Assembly (NCBI GenBank): GCA_963849605.1
Contig: CAWKHX010000015.1
Coordinates: 930,001-994,000, forward strand
DNA: 64,000 bases
DNA from: DASPHG01 sp963849605
GTDB taxonomy: Bacteria > Actinomycetota > Thermoleophilia > Solirubrobacterales > Thermoleophilaceae
Reading direction: 5' to 3'
Part shown: positions 1-8,224 of the stretch, one piece after another
Layout: each line of letters begins with the position of its first letter
Position numbering within the stretch: the first letter of the stretch is position 1
The notes under the pieces: generated by a model
What the model was told of the DNA's origin: nothing
The model's input: the letters and a program-made list of their open reading frames with translations, nothing else
Databases searched by the model: none
Made by a program: the position numbers and the translations under genes

Positions 1-853
1 CGCCCATGTACTCGGGCTCGTTGCCCCAGGTCGCGGCGGTGATGATCCGTGCGCGCGGCGTGAGGCCCAGCTCCTTCGCCCGGTCGGCGGACATGATCAG
101 CGCCGCCGCCGCGCCGTCGTTAAGCGGGCAGGAGTTGCCGGCGGTCACCTTGCCGTCCTCGCGGAAAACTGGCGGCAGCTGCGAGAGCTTCTCGAGCGTC
201 GAGCTGGCCCGGGGGCCGTCGTCCTTCGCGACCTCGGTGCCGTCCGGGGTGGTCACGGGCACGATCTCGCGGTCGAAGAAGCCGTCCTCCTGCGACTTCA
301 CGGCGAGCTCCTGGGAGCGCTGCGCGTACTTGTCCATCTCCGCGCGGCTCACCTCGTAGCGGTCGGCGACGTTCTCTGCCGTCAGGCCCATCGAGATGTA
401 GGCGTTCGGCTGTCCCGACTCCTTGCCTTGGAGCTTCTCGTTCTGGTCCGCCTCGCCCGCGGCCTCCTGGCGCTCGTTGTACTGGCTCACGAACTCGACG
501 CCCGCGGCGATGTATGTGTCGCCCTGGCCCGCGACCACGTTGTTCGCGGCGATCCGGATCGCGTCGAGCCCCGAGGCGCAGTAGCGCGCGACGGTGGACC
601 CGTTGGTGGTCTCGGGCAGCTTGTCGGACAGGAGAACCATGATCCGGCCGATGTTGAACGCCTGCCTGCCCTGCGGCAGGCCGCAGCCGGCGATGACCTC
701 CTCGACCGAGTCCGGCGCGACATCGGCGTTGCGCTCGAGGAGCTGGTCGATCACGTACGCGCCCGTGTCGTCCGGGCGGAGCTGGGCGAGCGACCCCTTG
801 AAGGCGCGCCCCACCGGCGTGCGGACGCTGTCGACGATTACTGCTTCAGGCAT
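1..853 (-). CDS. Acetyl-CoA acetyltransferase (thiolase), 3' end outside window
   Basis: Thiolase-family enzyme, which makes or cleaves a C-C bond between acyl-CoA and acetyl-CoA in fatty-acid or acetoacetyl-CoA metabolism. About 284 codons are visible. The protein starts MPEAVIVDSVRTPVGRA, the usual thiolase N-terminus. The nucleophilic Cys lies in ARYCASGLDAIRIAA near residue 92, and NSCPLNDGAAA leads into the second half. The C-terminal domain, with the GHP His and CxG Cys motifs, is off the left edge, so the catalytic set cannot be fully checked. ATG at 853 is the natural start. The next genes upstream on this strand are an MDR reductase and an SDR, consistent with acyl-CoA metabolism. 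The family is secure; substrate and chain length are not determinable here. Confidence 0.93.
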   Translation of the reverse strand, partial: MPEAVIVDSVRTPVGRAFKGSLAQLRPDDTGAYVIDQLLERNADVAPDSVEEVIAGCGLPQGRQAFNIGRIMVLLSDKLPETTNGSTVARYCASGLDAIRIAANNVVAGQGDTYIAAGVEFVSQYNERQEAAGEADQNEKLQGKESGQPNAYISMGLTAENVADRYEVSRAEMDKYAQRSQELAVKSQEDGFFDREIVPVTTPDGTEVAKDDGPRASSTLEKLSQLPPVFREDGKVTAGNSCPLNDGAAAALIMSADRAKELGLTPRARIITAATWGNEPEYMG

Positions 854-894
854 TTGAGAGAGTCTCCTTGGCGGCTTATGTGGGCCCCGACACC

Positions 895-1815
895 CTACGG
901 AACGAGGATCAGCTTCACGTGCGGGGAGGCCGCCTGGCGCTCCCATGCCGCGACGACGTCGTCGAGCGGGATCTCCTCGTGGTCCACCGTCAGGCGCCCG
1001 GCCGCGGCGTGGTCGCACATCGCGCGGAACGCGGCCTGCTTGACCTCGGGCGCCGTTATCCCGTTGGCGTGACCGAGGATCTGGAGCGCCTTGCCGCGCA
1101 CGACGCCCGAGTCGAGCGTGGCCTCTTGCCCTGCGGCCTGGCCGAGCACGACCAGGCGCCCGTTCACGTTCATCGCCTCGGTCGCTGTGGCCGTGTGCTC
1201 GCCCCACAGCGGGTCGAGCACCACGTCGATGCCACCGCCGCCCGCCTCGCGCAGCTCGTCGGCGGTCGCCGGCAGCCGCACGTGGGCGTCCGCGTCGACC
1301 GCCGCCAGCTTCTCCGGGTCGCGGCCCGCCGCGATCACCCGGGCCGCGCCCAGGAGCTTCGCCGCCTGCACGCCGATCTGGCCGACCACCCCGGTGGCGC
1401 CCAGGATCAGCACCGTTTCGCCCTCCTCGACGCACGCGCGGTTCGCCAGCGGCACCCAGGCGGCGATGCCGGCGACTCCGAGGCAGCCGGCGACGGCGTC
1501 GTCGACGCCGTCGGGCAGCTCGACGGCCCGCTCGAGGTGAACGACCGCGCGTTCGGCCATCGACCCGTCGCCGAGGTAGCCGGCGCCGGTCTCGAACCAA
1601 AGCCGCACGCCCTCGGCGGTGTGCCCGACGCCCTCGACACCGGGCACGTACGGCGGGTTCGGCGGGCCGGCGTAGAAGTGCCCGGCGGCGATCGAGAGAT
1701 CGACGGGGTTGATCGGCGCGGCGGTGACGTCGACCACGACCTCGCCCTCCGGCTCGGGGTGATCGGCGACCAGCTCCGGGGCCGCCCCGACCTCCCGGAT
1801 CAGCGCCGCGCGCAT
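895..1815 (-). CDS. MDR-superfamily quinone oxidoreductase-like dehydrogenase
   Basis: A 306-aa NAD(P)H-dependent oxidoreductase of the medium-chain family, zinc-independent quinone-reductase branch. The N-terminal GroES-like part contains APINPVDLSIAAGHF and PYVPGVEGVG. The Rossmann nucleotide-binding segment is VLILGATGVVGQIGVQAAKL at about residues 136-155. No structural-zinc Cys cluster is visible, which argues against a classical alcohol dehydrogenase. It lies 41 nt upstream of the thiolase on the same strand, so the two may be co-transcribed. The substrate is unknown; a quinone or enone/enoyl substrate is plausible from the family. A palindromic repeat sits just upstream of its start. 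Confidence 0.88.
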   Translation of the reverse strand: MRAALIREVGAAPELVADHPEPEGEVVVDVTAAPINPVDLSIAAGHFYAGPPNPPYVPGVEGVGHTAEGVRLWFETGAGYLGDGSMAERAVVHLERAVELPDGVDDAVAGCLGVAGIAAWVPLANRACVEEGETVLILGATGVVGQIGVQAAKLLGAARVIAAGRDPEKLAAVDADAHVRLPATADELREAGGGGIDVVLDPLWGEHTATATEAMNVNGRLVVLGQAAGQEATLDSGVVRGKALQILGHANGITAPEVKQAAFRAMCDHAAAGRLTVDHEEIPLDDVVAAWERQAASPHVKLILVP

Positions 1816-1830
1816 CCGTCCAACCTACCG

Positions 1831-1870
1831 TTGCTGAATCGACCCCCCTATAGCGGGGTTAATTCAGCAA
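1831..1870. repeat. 40-bp palindromic repeat, copy 1
   Basis: Arms TTGCTGAAT and ATTCAGCAA enclose inner arms GACCCC and GGGGTT around a short AT-containing loop. A near-identical element in opposite orientation lies at 52481-52519. Both sit between a minus-strand gene end and the start of the next minus-strand gene. There is no T-run on either side, so it is not a standard intrinsic terminator, although the hairpin could stop or protect transcripts. Confidence 0.85.
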
Positions 1871-1895
1871 TCGCGGTCGATCAGCGCCGCGCGCA

Positions 1896-2663
1896 TCAGC
1901 GCGGCGGCATGCGAAGCGCGCCGTCCAGCCGGATCGTCTCGCCGTTCAGCATCTGGTTCTCGGCGATGTGGCAGGCGAGCACCGCGAATTCGTGCGGGTC
2001 GCCCAGGCGCGGCGGGAACGGGATGCCCTTGCCGAGGGCTTCGCGTTGCTCCTGCGGCAGGGCTGCCAGGAGCGGTGTGTCGAAGAGGCCCGGGGCGACC
2101 GTGTTGACGCGGATGCCACGGCTCGCGAGGTCACGGGCGGCGGGCAGGGTCAGCGCCGCGACGCCGCCCTTCGAGGCCGAGTAAGCCGTCTGGCCGATCT
2201 GGCCGTCCCACGCCGCGATCGACGCCGTCATCACGACGCAGCCGCGCTCGCCCGAGTCGTCCGGCTCGTTCGCGTTCATGGCGGCCGCGCCGAGCCGCAG
2301 GACGTTGTACATGCCGATCAGGTTCACGCGGATCACGGTCTCGAACGGCTGCAGGTTGGCCGCGCCCTGCTTGCCGACCGTCTTCTCTGCCCAGCCGATT
2401 CCGGCACAGCCGACAACGAGCCGCAGCTCGCCGAACGCCTCGACGGCGCCATCGACGGCCGCGGCGACGGAGGCCTCGTCGGTGACGTCGGCCTCGAACG
2501 CGACCGCGGCGTCGCCGAGCTCGTCCGCGAGGGCGTGGGCCTTGTCGGCGTCGCGATCGACGATCGCCGCCTTCGCCCCGCGCGCCACGAGCTCGCGGAC
2601 GGTCGCGCCGCCGAGTCCCGACGCACCGCCCGAGACGAGCGCGGCCTTGCCGTTCAGATCCAT
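1896..2663 (-). CDS. SDR-family 3-hydroxyacyl-CoA dehydrogenase-like protein
   Basis: A 255-aa short-chain dehydrogenase/reductase. The cofactor motif is SGGASGLGGATV near residue 12, the acidic Asp after beta-2 (AAIVDRDADK) suggests NAD(H) preference, and the active site shows the Ser of MTASIAAWDG and YSASKGG (Tyr-x-x-x-Lys). The stretch around GCAGIGWAEKTV and the C-terminal LDGALRMPP resemble type II 3-hydroxyacyl-CoA dehydrogenase (HSD17B10-like) proteins, which fits the neighbouring thiolase. The start ATG at 2663 lies 13 nt from the end of the egtD gene and the gene reads in the same direction as its neighbours. Class is certain; the hydroxyacyl-CoA substrate is inferred. Confidence 0.9.
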   Translation of the reverse strand: MDLNGKAALVSGGASGLGGATVRELVARGAKAAIVDRDADKAHALADELGDAAVAFEADVTDEASVAAAVDGAVEAFGELRLVVGCAGIGWAEKTVGKQGAANLQPFETVIRVNLIGMYNVLRLGAAAMNANEPDDSGERGCVVMTASIAAWDGQIGQTAYSASKGGVAALTLPAARDLASRGIRVNTVAPGLFDTPLLAALPQEQREALGKGIPFPPRLGDPHEFAVLACHIAENQMLNGETIRLDGALRMPPR

Positions 2664-2675
2664 GACCGCGGCAGA

Positions 2676-3629
2676 CTAGCCGCGACGACGCGCGAGGCTC
2701 AGCCCGAACGCGCCGTCGGTGAAGAAGCGCTCGAGCCGGAAGCCCGCCTCGGCGAGCTCGCGCTCGATCCGCGCGGGCGTGAACTTCGCGCTGATCTCGG
2801 TCCGAATCTCCTCGCCCTCGGCGAGGTCGACGTCGAGCCCCGCACCGGGGATCGACACGAGCTGGTCCGAGCGCGCGCGCAGGCGCATCTCGACCCACTC
2901 GTTCTGCGCGTCGAAGAACGCGACGTGCTCGAACGCGTCGGGGTCGAAGTCCGCGTTCAGCTCGCGGTTCAGCACGTGGAGCACGTTGCGGTTGAACTCC
3001 GCGGTGACGCCGGCAGCGTCGTTGTACGCCGCCTCGATCACCGCCCTGTCCTTGACCAGGTCGGTCCCGAGCAGGAGCCACTCGCCCAGGCCGGCCAGCC
3101 GCTCCAGCAGCATCGATCGCTCGAGCGGGTAGAAGTTGCCGATCGTCCCGCCGAGGAAGGCGGTCAGCCGCTCGCGGCCCGCGGGGACCATCTCGAGGTG
3201 CGACTCGAAGTCGCCGACGACGCCGTGCAGCGCGGCGCCGGGGAAGGCCTCCTCCAGCAGCTCGATGCAGTCGCGCACGACGCTCTCCGAGCAGTCGAAC
3301 GGGATGTACGCGCGCAGCCGCCCGCGCCCGGCCATCGCGTACAGGAGCGCGCGCGTCTTCGACGCCGTCCCCGATCCGAGCTCGACGAGCTCCTCGGCAC
3401 CGGTGCTTTCCGCGATCTCCGGCGCATGGCGGTTCAGGAGCTCGCGCTCGGAGCGCGTGGGGTAGTACTCGGGCAGCGTCGTGATCTGCTCGAACAGCTC
3501 CGATCCCCGCGCGTCGTAGAAGTACTTCGGCGGAATCTCCTTGAGCGGCAGTCCCATCCCGTGCCGCACGTCCGCTGCGAGCGAGTCGAGCGCGCCGCCC
3601 TCGAGATGGCTCTCGATCACGCCGCGCAT
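2676..3629 (-). CDS. egtD: L-histidine N-alpha-methyltransferase EgtD
   Basis: A 317-aa SAM-dependent enzyme that trimethylates histidine to hercynine, the first step of ergothioneine synthesis. The protein begins MRGVIESHLEGG, has the family signature PKYFYDARGSELFEQIT and the SAM loop ELVELGSGTASKTRALL, and ends with FFTDGAFGLSLARRRG. Length matches characterised EgtD proteins (about 320 aa). The frame is open far upstream, but that part is a shadow of egtB; the ATG at 3629 matches the family N-terminus and overlaps the end of egtB by 13 nt, indicating translational coupling. No egtA, egtC or egtE is adjacent, so the pathway here is the minimal egtB-egtD form unless completed elsewhere. Confidence 0.95.
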   Translation of the reverse strand: MRGVIESHLEGGALDSLAADVRHGMGLPLKEIPPKYFYDARGSELFEQITTLPEYYPTRSERELLNRHAPEIAESTGAEELVELGSGTASKTRALLYAMAGRGRLRAYIPFDCSESVVRDCIELLEEAFPGAALHGVVGDFESHLEMVPAGRERLTAFLGGTIGNFYPLERSMLLERLAGLGEWLLLGTDLVKDRAVIEAAYNDAAGVTAEFNRNVLHVLNRELNADFDPDAFEHVAFFDAQNEWVEMRLRARSDQLVSIPGAGLDVDLAEGEEIRTEISAKFTPARIERELAEAGFRLERFFTDGAFGLSLARRRG

Positions 3630-4849
3630 CTGAACCCCGCGAAGATCTGTCGCCGCTGGGGCAGGTCCCAATTGCGGAAGCGGTTGTCGACGACCCGCGG
3701 GCGCGTGGCCCACGAGCCGCCGCGCAGCACGCGGTAGCCGTGTCCGAAGAAGACCTCCGAGTACTCGCGGTAGGGGTGGGCGCGGAAGCCCGGGTACGGC
3801 CCGAACTCCGTGCTCGTCCACTCCCACTGGTCGCCGATCATCCCGAGCGCGCCGCAGGGCGAGGCGGCATCGGGGTAGGCGCCCGCCGGGGCGGGCCCCC
3901 AGCCGGTCTGATCGAGGTTCGCGAGCGCCGGCGACGGGGTCGCGTCGCCCCATGGGTAGCGGTACGACTCGCCGGTCGCGGGATCCCATGACGCGGCCTT
4001 CTCCCATTCGGCCTCCGTCGGGAGGCGCTTGCCGCGGAAGCGCACGTAGGCGGCCGCCTCCTCCCACGACACGTGCACGACGGGGAGCCGGGCATCGGGG
4101 GCCGTCCCGTTCCAGTGGAGCGGCTCGTCGGCGCCCTCCGCGTCCATGAACTCGATCCAGTCGCCGACGGTCACCGGCAGCCGGTCGATCTCGAACGCCG
4201 GCAGGTCGACGACGTGGCGCGCCCGCTCGTTGTCGTAGGCGAAGCCGTCGGCCGGGGCGCCCACCTCGAACGGGCCGGCCGCGACCTTCACCATGTCCGG
4301 CCCGGGCGGCGAGTCGGCGGCTGGAGCGGACGGGTCCTGCAGCAGCCCGGCGATGCACATCGTCTGCAGCATGGTCTCGTTGTGCTGCTGCTCGTGGCGG
4401 ATCACGAGCTCGACCAGAGTGAGGTCGCCGTCGAAGCCGTCCAGGATCGCGCGCGAGCGGCCGCGCACGGCGGCCATGTAGTCGCGCACCTCGCCCGCGT
4501 GCAGGAAGTCGAGCGATCCCCGATCTGCGCGAGGCGTCTCGTCGGCGTCGTAGGTACGCGCGAGGTCGGGGCGAAGCAGCTCGAACCCGCCGGCCGCGCG
4601 GCAGAGCCACAGGTCCTCGAACGCGGCGATGTGTCCGAGGTCCCATGCGAGCGGGCTCATCAGCCGGCTGTGCACGCGGTCGAGGTCCTCGTCGCTGACC
4701 TCTAAAACGAGCGCCAGAGTCCTGTCCCGGCCCTCCTCGAGCGCCGCGAGCAGCCCTTCGACCCCTCCGCGGGGCCCTGTTTCAGTGGGGGAGCGCATCT
4801 GCCGAACGTCCTCGGGAGAACGTTCGCGGTTCATCCTACGCCGGATCAC
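3617..4849 (-). CDS. egtB: Ergothioneine synthase EgtB (hercynine oxygenase)
   Basis: A 410-aa non-heme iron sulfoxide synthase that joins a thiol (gamma-glutamylcysteine or cysteine) to hercynine using O2. The N-terminal DinB-like domain carries the iron ligands: His in WDLGHIAAF (about residue 73) and the HEQQHNE pair (about 152 and 156). The C-terminal formylglycine-generating-enzyme-like domain shows LPTEAEWEKAA, GDQWEWTSTEF and VLRGGSWATR. The final RCAA overlaps the egtD start. The first ATG is at 4849; in-frame Met 6 and Met 18 are possible alternatives. Which thiol donor it uses cannot be read with confidence; the absence of egtA and egtC nearby leaves it open. Confidence 0.95.
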   Translation of the reverse strand: MIRRRMNRERSPEDVRQMRSPTETGPRGGVEGLLAALEEGRDRTLALVLEVSDEDLDRVHSRLMSPLAWDLGHIAAFEDLWLCRAAGGFELLRPDLARTYDADETPRADRGSLDFLHAGEVRDYMAAVRGRSRAILDGFDGDLTLVELVIRHEQQHNETMLQTMCIAGLLQDPSAPAADSPPGPDMVKVAAGPFEVGAPADGFAYDNERARHVVDLPAFEIDRLPVTVGDWIEFMDAEGADEPLHWNGTAPDARLPVVHVSWEEAAAYVRFRGKRLPTEAEWEKAASWDPATGESYRYPWGDATPSPALANLDQTGWGPAPAGAYPDAASPCGALGMIGDQWEWTSTEFGPYPGFRAHPYREYSEVFFGHGYRVLRGGSWATRPRVVDNRFRNWDLPQRRQIFAGFRCAA

Positions 4850-4873
4850 CGGAGCGGGTAGGTTTGCCCGTGC

Positions 4874-5335
4874 ATGGACTTCGGTCGGCTCCAGAGGGGC
4901 GAGTTCATCGGGTTCGCCGGCGTCGGAGTGCTGCTCGTCTCACTGTTCCTGCCGTGGTTCGAGACGAACCCGGACAACGCGAACGCCCAGATCAACGGCG
5001 AGCGCGGCGAGTTCAACGCGTTCGAGACCTTCGGGTCGCTCGACTGGCTGCTGGTCGCCGCCTGCGCCGCGCCGCTCATCCTCGCCTGGATCGTCGTGCG
5101 CGGGCACAAGCTCACGTGGCGACCGGGTGAGATCACGATGATCGTCGGAATGACCGCGTTCGCGCTGATCATCCTGAACGGGGTGATCCTCGGCCGGCCC
5201 GGCGATCCCGACTCCGAGATCGACATCAAGATCGGCTACATCGTGGGCCTCATCGGGTCCGGGATGATCTGCGCCGGCGGGATCATCCGCCAGGCCGAGG
5301 GCGACCGCGCCCGCAAGCCCCCCGGCACGATCTAG
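4874..5335 (+). CDS. Four-helix integral membrane protein, unknown function
   Basis: A 153-aa protein divergent from egtB with a gap of only 24 nt. Four hydrophobic segments are evident: FAGVGVLLVSLFLPWF (about 15-30), DWLLVAACAAPLILAWIVV (about 57-75), ITMIVGMTAFALIILNGVIL (about 87-106) and GYIVGLIGSGMICAGGII (about 121-138). The LPWF motif at the end of helix 1 is common in small actinobacterial membrane proteins. It ends 2 nt before glpX, so the two are probably one transcript. No catalytic motif is visible and I do not assign a function. Confidence 0.8.
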   Translation: MDFGRLQRGEFIGFAGVGVLLVSLFLPWFETNPDNANAQINGERGEFNAFETFGSLDWLLVAACAAPLILAWIVVRGHKLTWRPGEITMIVGMTAFALIILNGVILGRPGDPDSEIDIKIGYIVGLIGSGMICAGGIIRQAEGDRARKPPGTI

Positions 5336-5337
5336 CG

Positions 5338-6378
5338 ATGCAGGCGGAGACGCCCGAGCGCGAGTTCGACCTCATCACCGGCGAGCACGAGGCGGCGGTG
5401 CCCGACCGCAACATCGCGATGGAGCTCGTGCGCGTCACCGAGTACGGCGCGCTCGCCGCCGCGCGCTGGATCGGGAAGGGCGAGAAGAACGACGCGGACA
5501 AGGCGGCCGTCGACGCCATGCGGCTCGCGCTGCACAACGTCTCGATGGACGGCGTCGTCGTGATCGGCGAGGGCGAGAAGGACGAGGCGCCGATGCTCTA
5601 CAACGGCGAGCAGATCGGTGACGGGTCGCCGCCGCAGGTCGACATCGCCGTCGACCCGCTGGAGGGCACCGAGCTGACCGCGATGGGCTTCCCGAACGCG
5701 CTGTCGGTGCTGGCGCTGTCGGAGCGCGGCACCATGTTCAACCCCGGTCCCGCCGTCTACATGGAGAAGATGGCCACGTCGCCCTCACTCGCGCACGTGC
5801 TCGACATGGACAGGCCGCTCGCCGAGATCGTCAAGGCGATCGCGAAGGAGAAGGGCACCGACGTCGGCGACGTGATGGTGATCATGCTCGACCGGCCCCG
5901 TCACGAGCAGCAGGTGAAGGAGATTCGCGAGGCGGGCGCGCGCATCCGCTTCATCCTCCACGGCGACGTCTCGGCGTCGATACTCGCCGTTCAGGAGGGC
6001 TCGCCGGTGGACCTCCTGTGGGGAATCGGCGGCACTCCCGAGGGCGTCATCTCCGCGTGTGCGATCAAGTGCCTCGGCGGCCAGATCCTCGGCCGCCTGT
6101 GGCCGCGCAACGACGAGGAGCAGCAGGCGATCGTCGACGCCGGCCTGGAGCTGAACGAGGTGCTCGACCGCGACCGCCTGGTCGCCGGCGAGAACGCGTT
6201 CTTCGCGGCGACGGGCGTGACCGAGGGCGACGTGCTCGAGGGCGTGCGCTACCTCTCGAGCGGCGCGGCCACGACCGAGTCGCTCGCGATGCGCTCACGC
6301 TCCGGAACGGTCCGCCGCATCCACGCGCGCCACGACCGCGCGAAGCTGCGCCAGCTCACCGGCGAGCGCGTCGGCTAG
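5338..6378 (+). CDS. glpX: Class II fructose-1,6-bisphosphatase GlpX
   Basis: A 346-aa gluconeogenic phosphatase converting fructose-1,6-bisphosphate to fructose-6-phosphate. Family motifs are IGEGEKDEAPMLYNGEQIG, the metal-binding IAVDPLEGTELTAMG, and WGIGGTPEGVISACAIKCLG with the substrate loop. Length agrees with actinobacterial GlpX. GATG at 5337-5340 directly follows the TAG of the membrane protein gene, so translation is probably coupled. It is the only class of FBPase seen here and in many actinobacteria it is the essential one. Its stop codon overlaps tail-to-tail with the next gene on the opposite strand. Confidence 0.96.
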   Translation: MQAETPEREFDLITGEHEAAVPDRNIAMELVRVTEYGALAAARWIGKGEKNDADKAAVDAMRLALHNVSMDGVVVIGEGEKDEAPMLYNGEQIGDGSPPQVDIAVDPLEGTELTAMGFPNALSVLALSERGTMFNPGPAVYMEKMATSPSLAHVLDMDRPLAEIVKAIAKEKGTDVGDVMVIMLDRPRHEQQVKEIREAGARIRFILHGDVSASILAVQEGSPVDLLWGIGGTPEGVISACAIKCLGGQILGRLWPRNDEEQQAIVDAGLELNEVLDRDRLVAGENAFFAATGVTEGDVLEGVRYLSSGAATTESLAMRSRSGTVRRIHARHDRAKLRQLTGERVG

Positions 6379-7007
6379 GACGGCCGCTCGATCTCAGTCC
6401 GGAGCTGGCCGACCTTGCTCGGGACGAGGTCGAGTCGCGCAAGCGAGCGAAGGAAGCCGTTCGTGACGAGCACGTGGATCTTGAGCTGCGTGTAGCGGTA
6501 GATCCTCGCGCCGATCCTCGCGAACCAGCCCCAGCCGCCGAGCGCTGGGTAGAAGTTTGCGACCTCGGACGACACGCGCGCCGTCACCTCGTCGCCGTCG
6601 TCGTCCGGCTGGAGCGTGACCTTGATGCGCAGGAAGCCCTCGCCGCGCCCGGGCGGCGCGACGAGCAGACCGCGGTCGATGCGCCAGGTCACCACGCCGC
6701 AGTCCGGGTTCGTCTCGTACTCCGGCGCCTCGAAGCGCAGCAGCGTGAACGGGGGCGTCAGGAACACGATCCGCCGCGTCGTGGGCGTGTAGACGACGCG
6801 CAGGAGGCCGAGCGAGATCTTCGACAGCCAGCGCCAGTAGGTCCGCGCGAGTCGCTCCAGGTACTCGGGATTCCAGACCCGTTCGAATTCCCGGCGCGGC
6901 AGGGTGACCTCGGCCTCTTGCTTGGACGTCACGGGGCCGCCCGGCTCCCAGTCGGATTCCGGCGACTTGATCAGCTTCACGCGGGCGAGGTCACGCGTCT
7001 TCGTCAC
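6375..7007 (-). CDS. Conserved hypothetical protein
   Basis: A 210-aa soluble protein that I do not recognise. It is rich in Arg and aromatic residues (for example RTYWRWLSKISLGLLRVVY) and has alternating strand-like segments such as FLRIKVTLQP and VTARVSSEVANFYPALGG that suggest a compact alpha/beta fold; a START/SRPBCC-like fold is possible but unproven. No signal peptide or transmembrane helix is obvious. Its start overlaps the moeA stop by 4 nt, so it is the downstream partner of moeA. Its stop overlaps the glpX stop on the other strand. Confidence 0.75.
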   Translation of the reverse strand: MTKTRDLARVKLIKSPESDWEPGGPVTSKQEAEVTLPRREFERVWNPEYLERLARTYWRWLSKISLGLLRVVYTPTTRRIVFLTPPFTLLRFEAPEYETNPDCGVVTWRIDRGLLVAPPGRGEGFLRIKVTLQPDDDGDEVTARVSSEVANFYPALGGWGWFARIGARIYRYTQLKIHVLVTNGFLRSLARLDLVPSKVGQLRTEIERPS

Positions 7008-8194
7008 AGGAGCTCGATGTCTATCCGCTCGCCCGCGGCGATGTCGCCATCACCCGCCGGAATCCGGGCGAGTGCGTCCGCCCCGAGCATCGACGTGAGC
7101 ACGTGCGACATCTGCGCCTTGGTCGGCCGCGCGACCCAGCCATCGTCGCCCTGCTCGAGCCGGACGCGGACCATCTGGTCGCGTTTCGAGTTGCGCCGCA
7201 GCGGCTCCCCGGCGCGCGCATGCGCAGCGCGAATGCCGGGGTCCGCGCCCTGCAGCGCGCGCACCGCCGGCCGCGCGAACAGGTGGAAGGTGACCATCGC
7301 CGAGACAGGGTTCCCGGGCAGCCCGAACACGAGCGTGCCGTCGCGGCTGCCGAACCACGTCGGCTTGCCCGGCTGAAGCCGCACGCCCCAGAAGCGCTCC
7401 TCGACCCCGAGCGCGGCGAGCGCGGGCTTCACGTGGTCGTGGCGGCCCACCGACACGCCGCCGGTCACGCACACGACGTCCGCCTCGCCGAGCGCCGAGG
7501 AGAGCGCCGCGTGTGTCGCGTCCGCGTCGTCGGGCACGTGACCTCGCTGGACGACCTCGGCGCCGCTGCGTGCGGCCTGCGCCGCGACGCCGTAGGCATT
7601 CGAGTTCCTGATCTGGCCGGGGCCGAGCTTCGCGCCGGGCTCGACGAGCTCGTCGCCCGTGGCGAGGACGGCCAGCCGCGGGCGCTGTGCGCACGTGGCC
7701 GACGCCAGCCCGAGCGATGCGAGCACCGCCAGCTCGGCGGGGCCGATCTCGCTGCCCGCCGCGACGACCGTCTCGCCCGCGCGCACGTCCTCGCCCGCGC
7801 GGCGGATGTTGGCTCCGGCCTCCGTCGCCGGCACTACGACCTCTCCGTCGCGCTCCTCCGTCCGCTCGACGGGCACGACGGCGTGCGTCCCCTCCGGCAC
7901 GACCGCTCCGGTGGAGATGCGGCACGCGGTCCCCGGTGCGAGCGGCGCCGTCGCAGGCGCGCCCGCGCGCGACTCGGCGTCGATCCGCAGCGAGCCGGCG
8001 TCGCCTGACGGCACCGCGAAGCCGTCCATCGCGGAGGCGTCGAACGGCGGCAGGTCCCGGTCCGCCACGGCGTCGGTTGCGAGCACGCGGCCGAGGGTGG
8101 ACGGCAGCTCGACGTCCTCGACGGGCAGCGGCCGCACGGCCGCGAGGACGCGCTGGCGTGCCTCGTCGATCGAGATCAGGTCGGGCGCGCCCAT
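7004..8194 (-). CDS. moeA: Molybdopterin molybdenumtransferase MoeA
   Basis: A 396-aa enzyme of molybdenum-cofactor synthesis that hydrolyses adenylylated molybdopterin and inserts molybdate. Visible signatures are the N-terminal IDEARQRVLAAVRPLP, the PPFDASAMDGFAV motif, ISTGAVVPEGTHAVVPVE, NSNAYGVAAQA, the CVTGGVSVGRHDHVKPAL phosphate loop and VFGLPGNPVSAMVTF. The C-terminal domain IV is present. Length is normal (390-410). No molybdoenzyme or other moa/mob gene is in the window, so the client enzyme is elsewhere. It is followed by a hypothetical gene with a 4-nt overlap. Confidence 0.96.
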   Translation of the reverse strand: MGAPDLISIDEARQRVLAAVRPLPVEDVELPSTLGRVLATDAVADRDLPPFDASAMDGFAVPSGDAGSLRIDAESRAGAPATAPLAPGTACRISTGAVVPEGTHAVVPVERTEERDGEVVVPATEAGANIRRAGEDVRAGETVVAAGSEIGPAELAVLASLGLASATCAQRPRLAVLATGDELVEPGAKLGPGQIRNSNAYGVAAQAARSGAEVVQRGHVPDDADATHAALSSALGEADVVCVTGGVSVGRHDHVKPALAALGVEERFWGVRLQPGKPTWFGSRDGTLVFGLPGNPVSAMVTFHLFARPAVRALQGADPGIRAAHARAGEPLRRNSKRDQMVRVRLEQGDDGWVARPTKAQMSHVLTSMLGADALARIPAGDGDIAAGERIDIELL

Positions 8195-8224
8195 GCGCGC
8201 ATCATGACGCGCGGGAGGCCGGGC

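Noticed and set aside
2676..4646. A 656-codon open frame containing egtD
   Set aside because: Residues before MRGVIESHLEGG are an Arg/Pro-rich shadow of the egtB gene; the family length and overlap place the egtD start at 3629.
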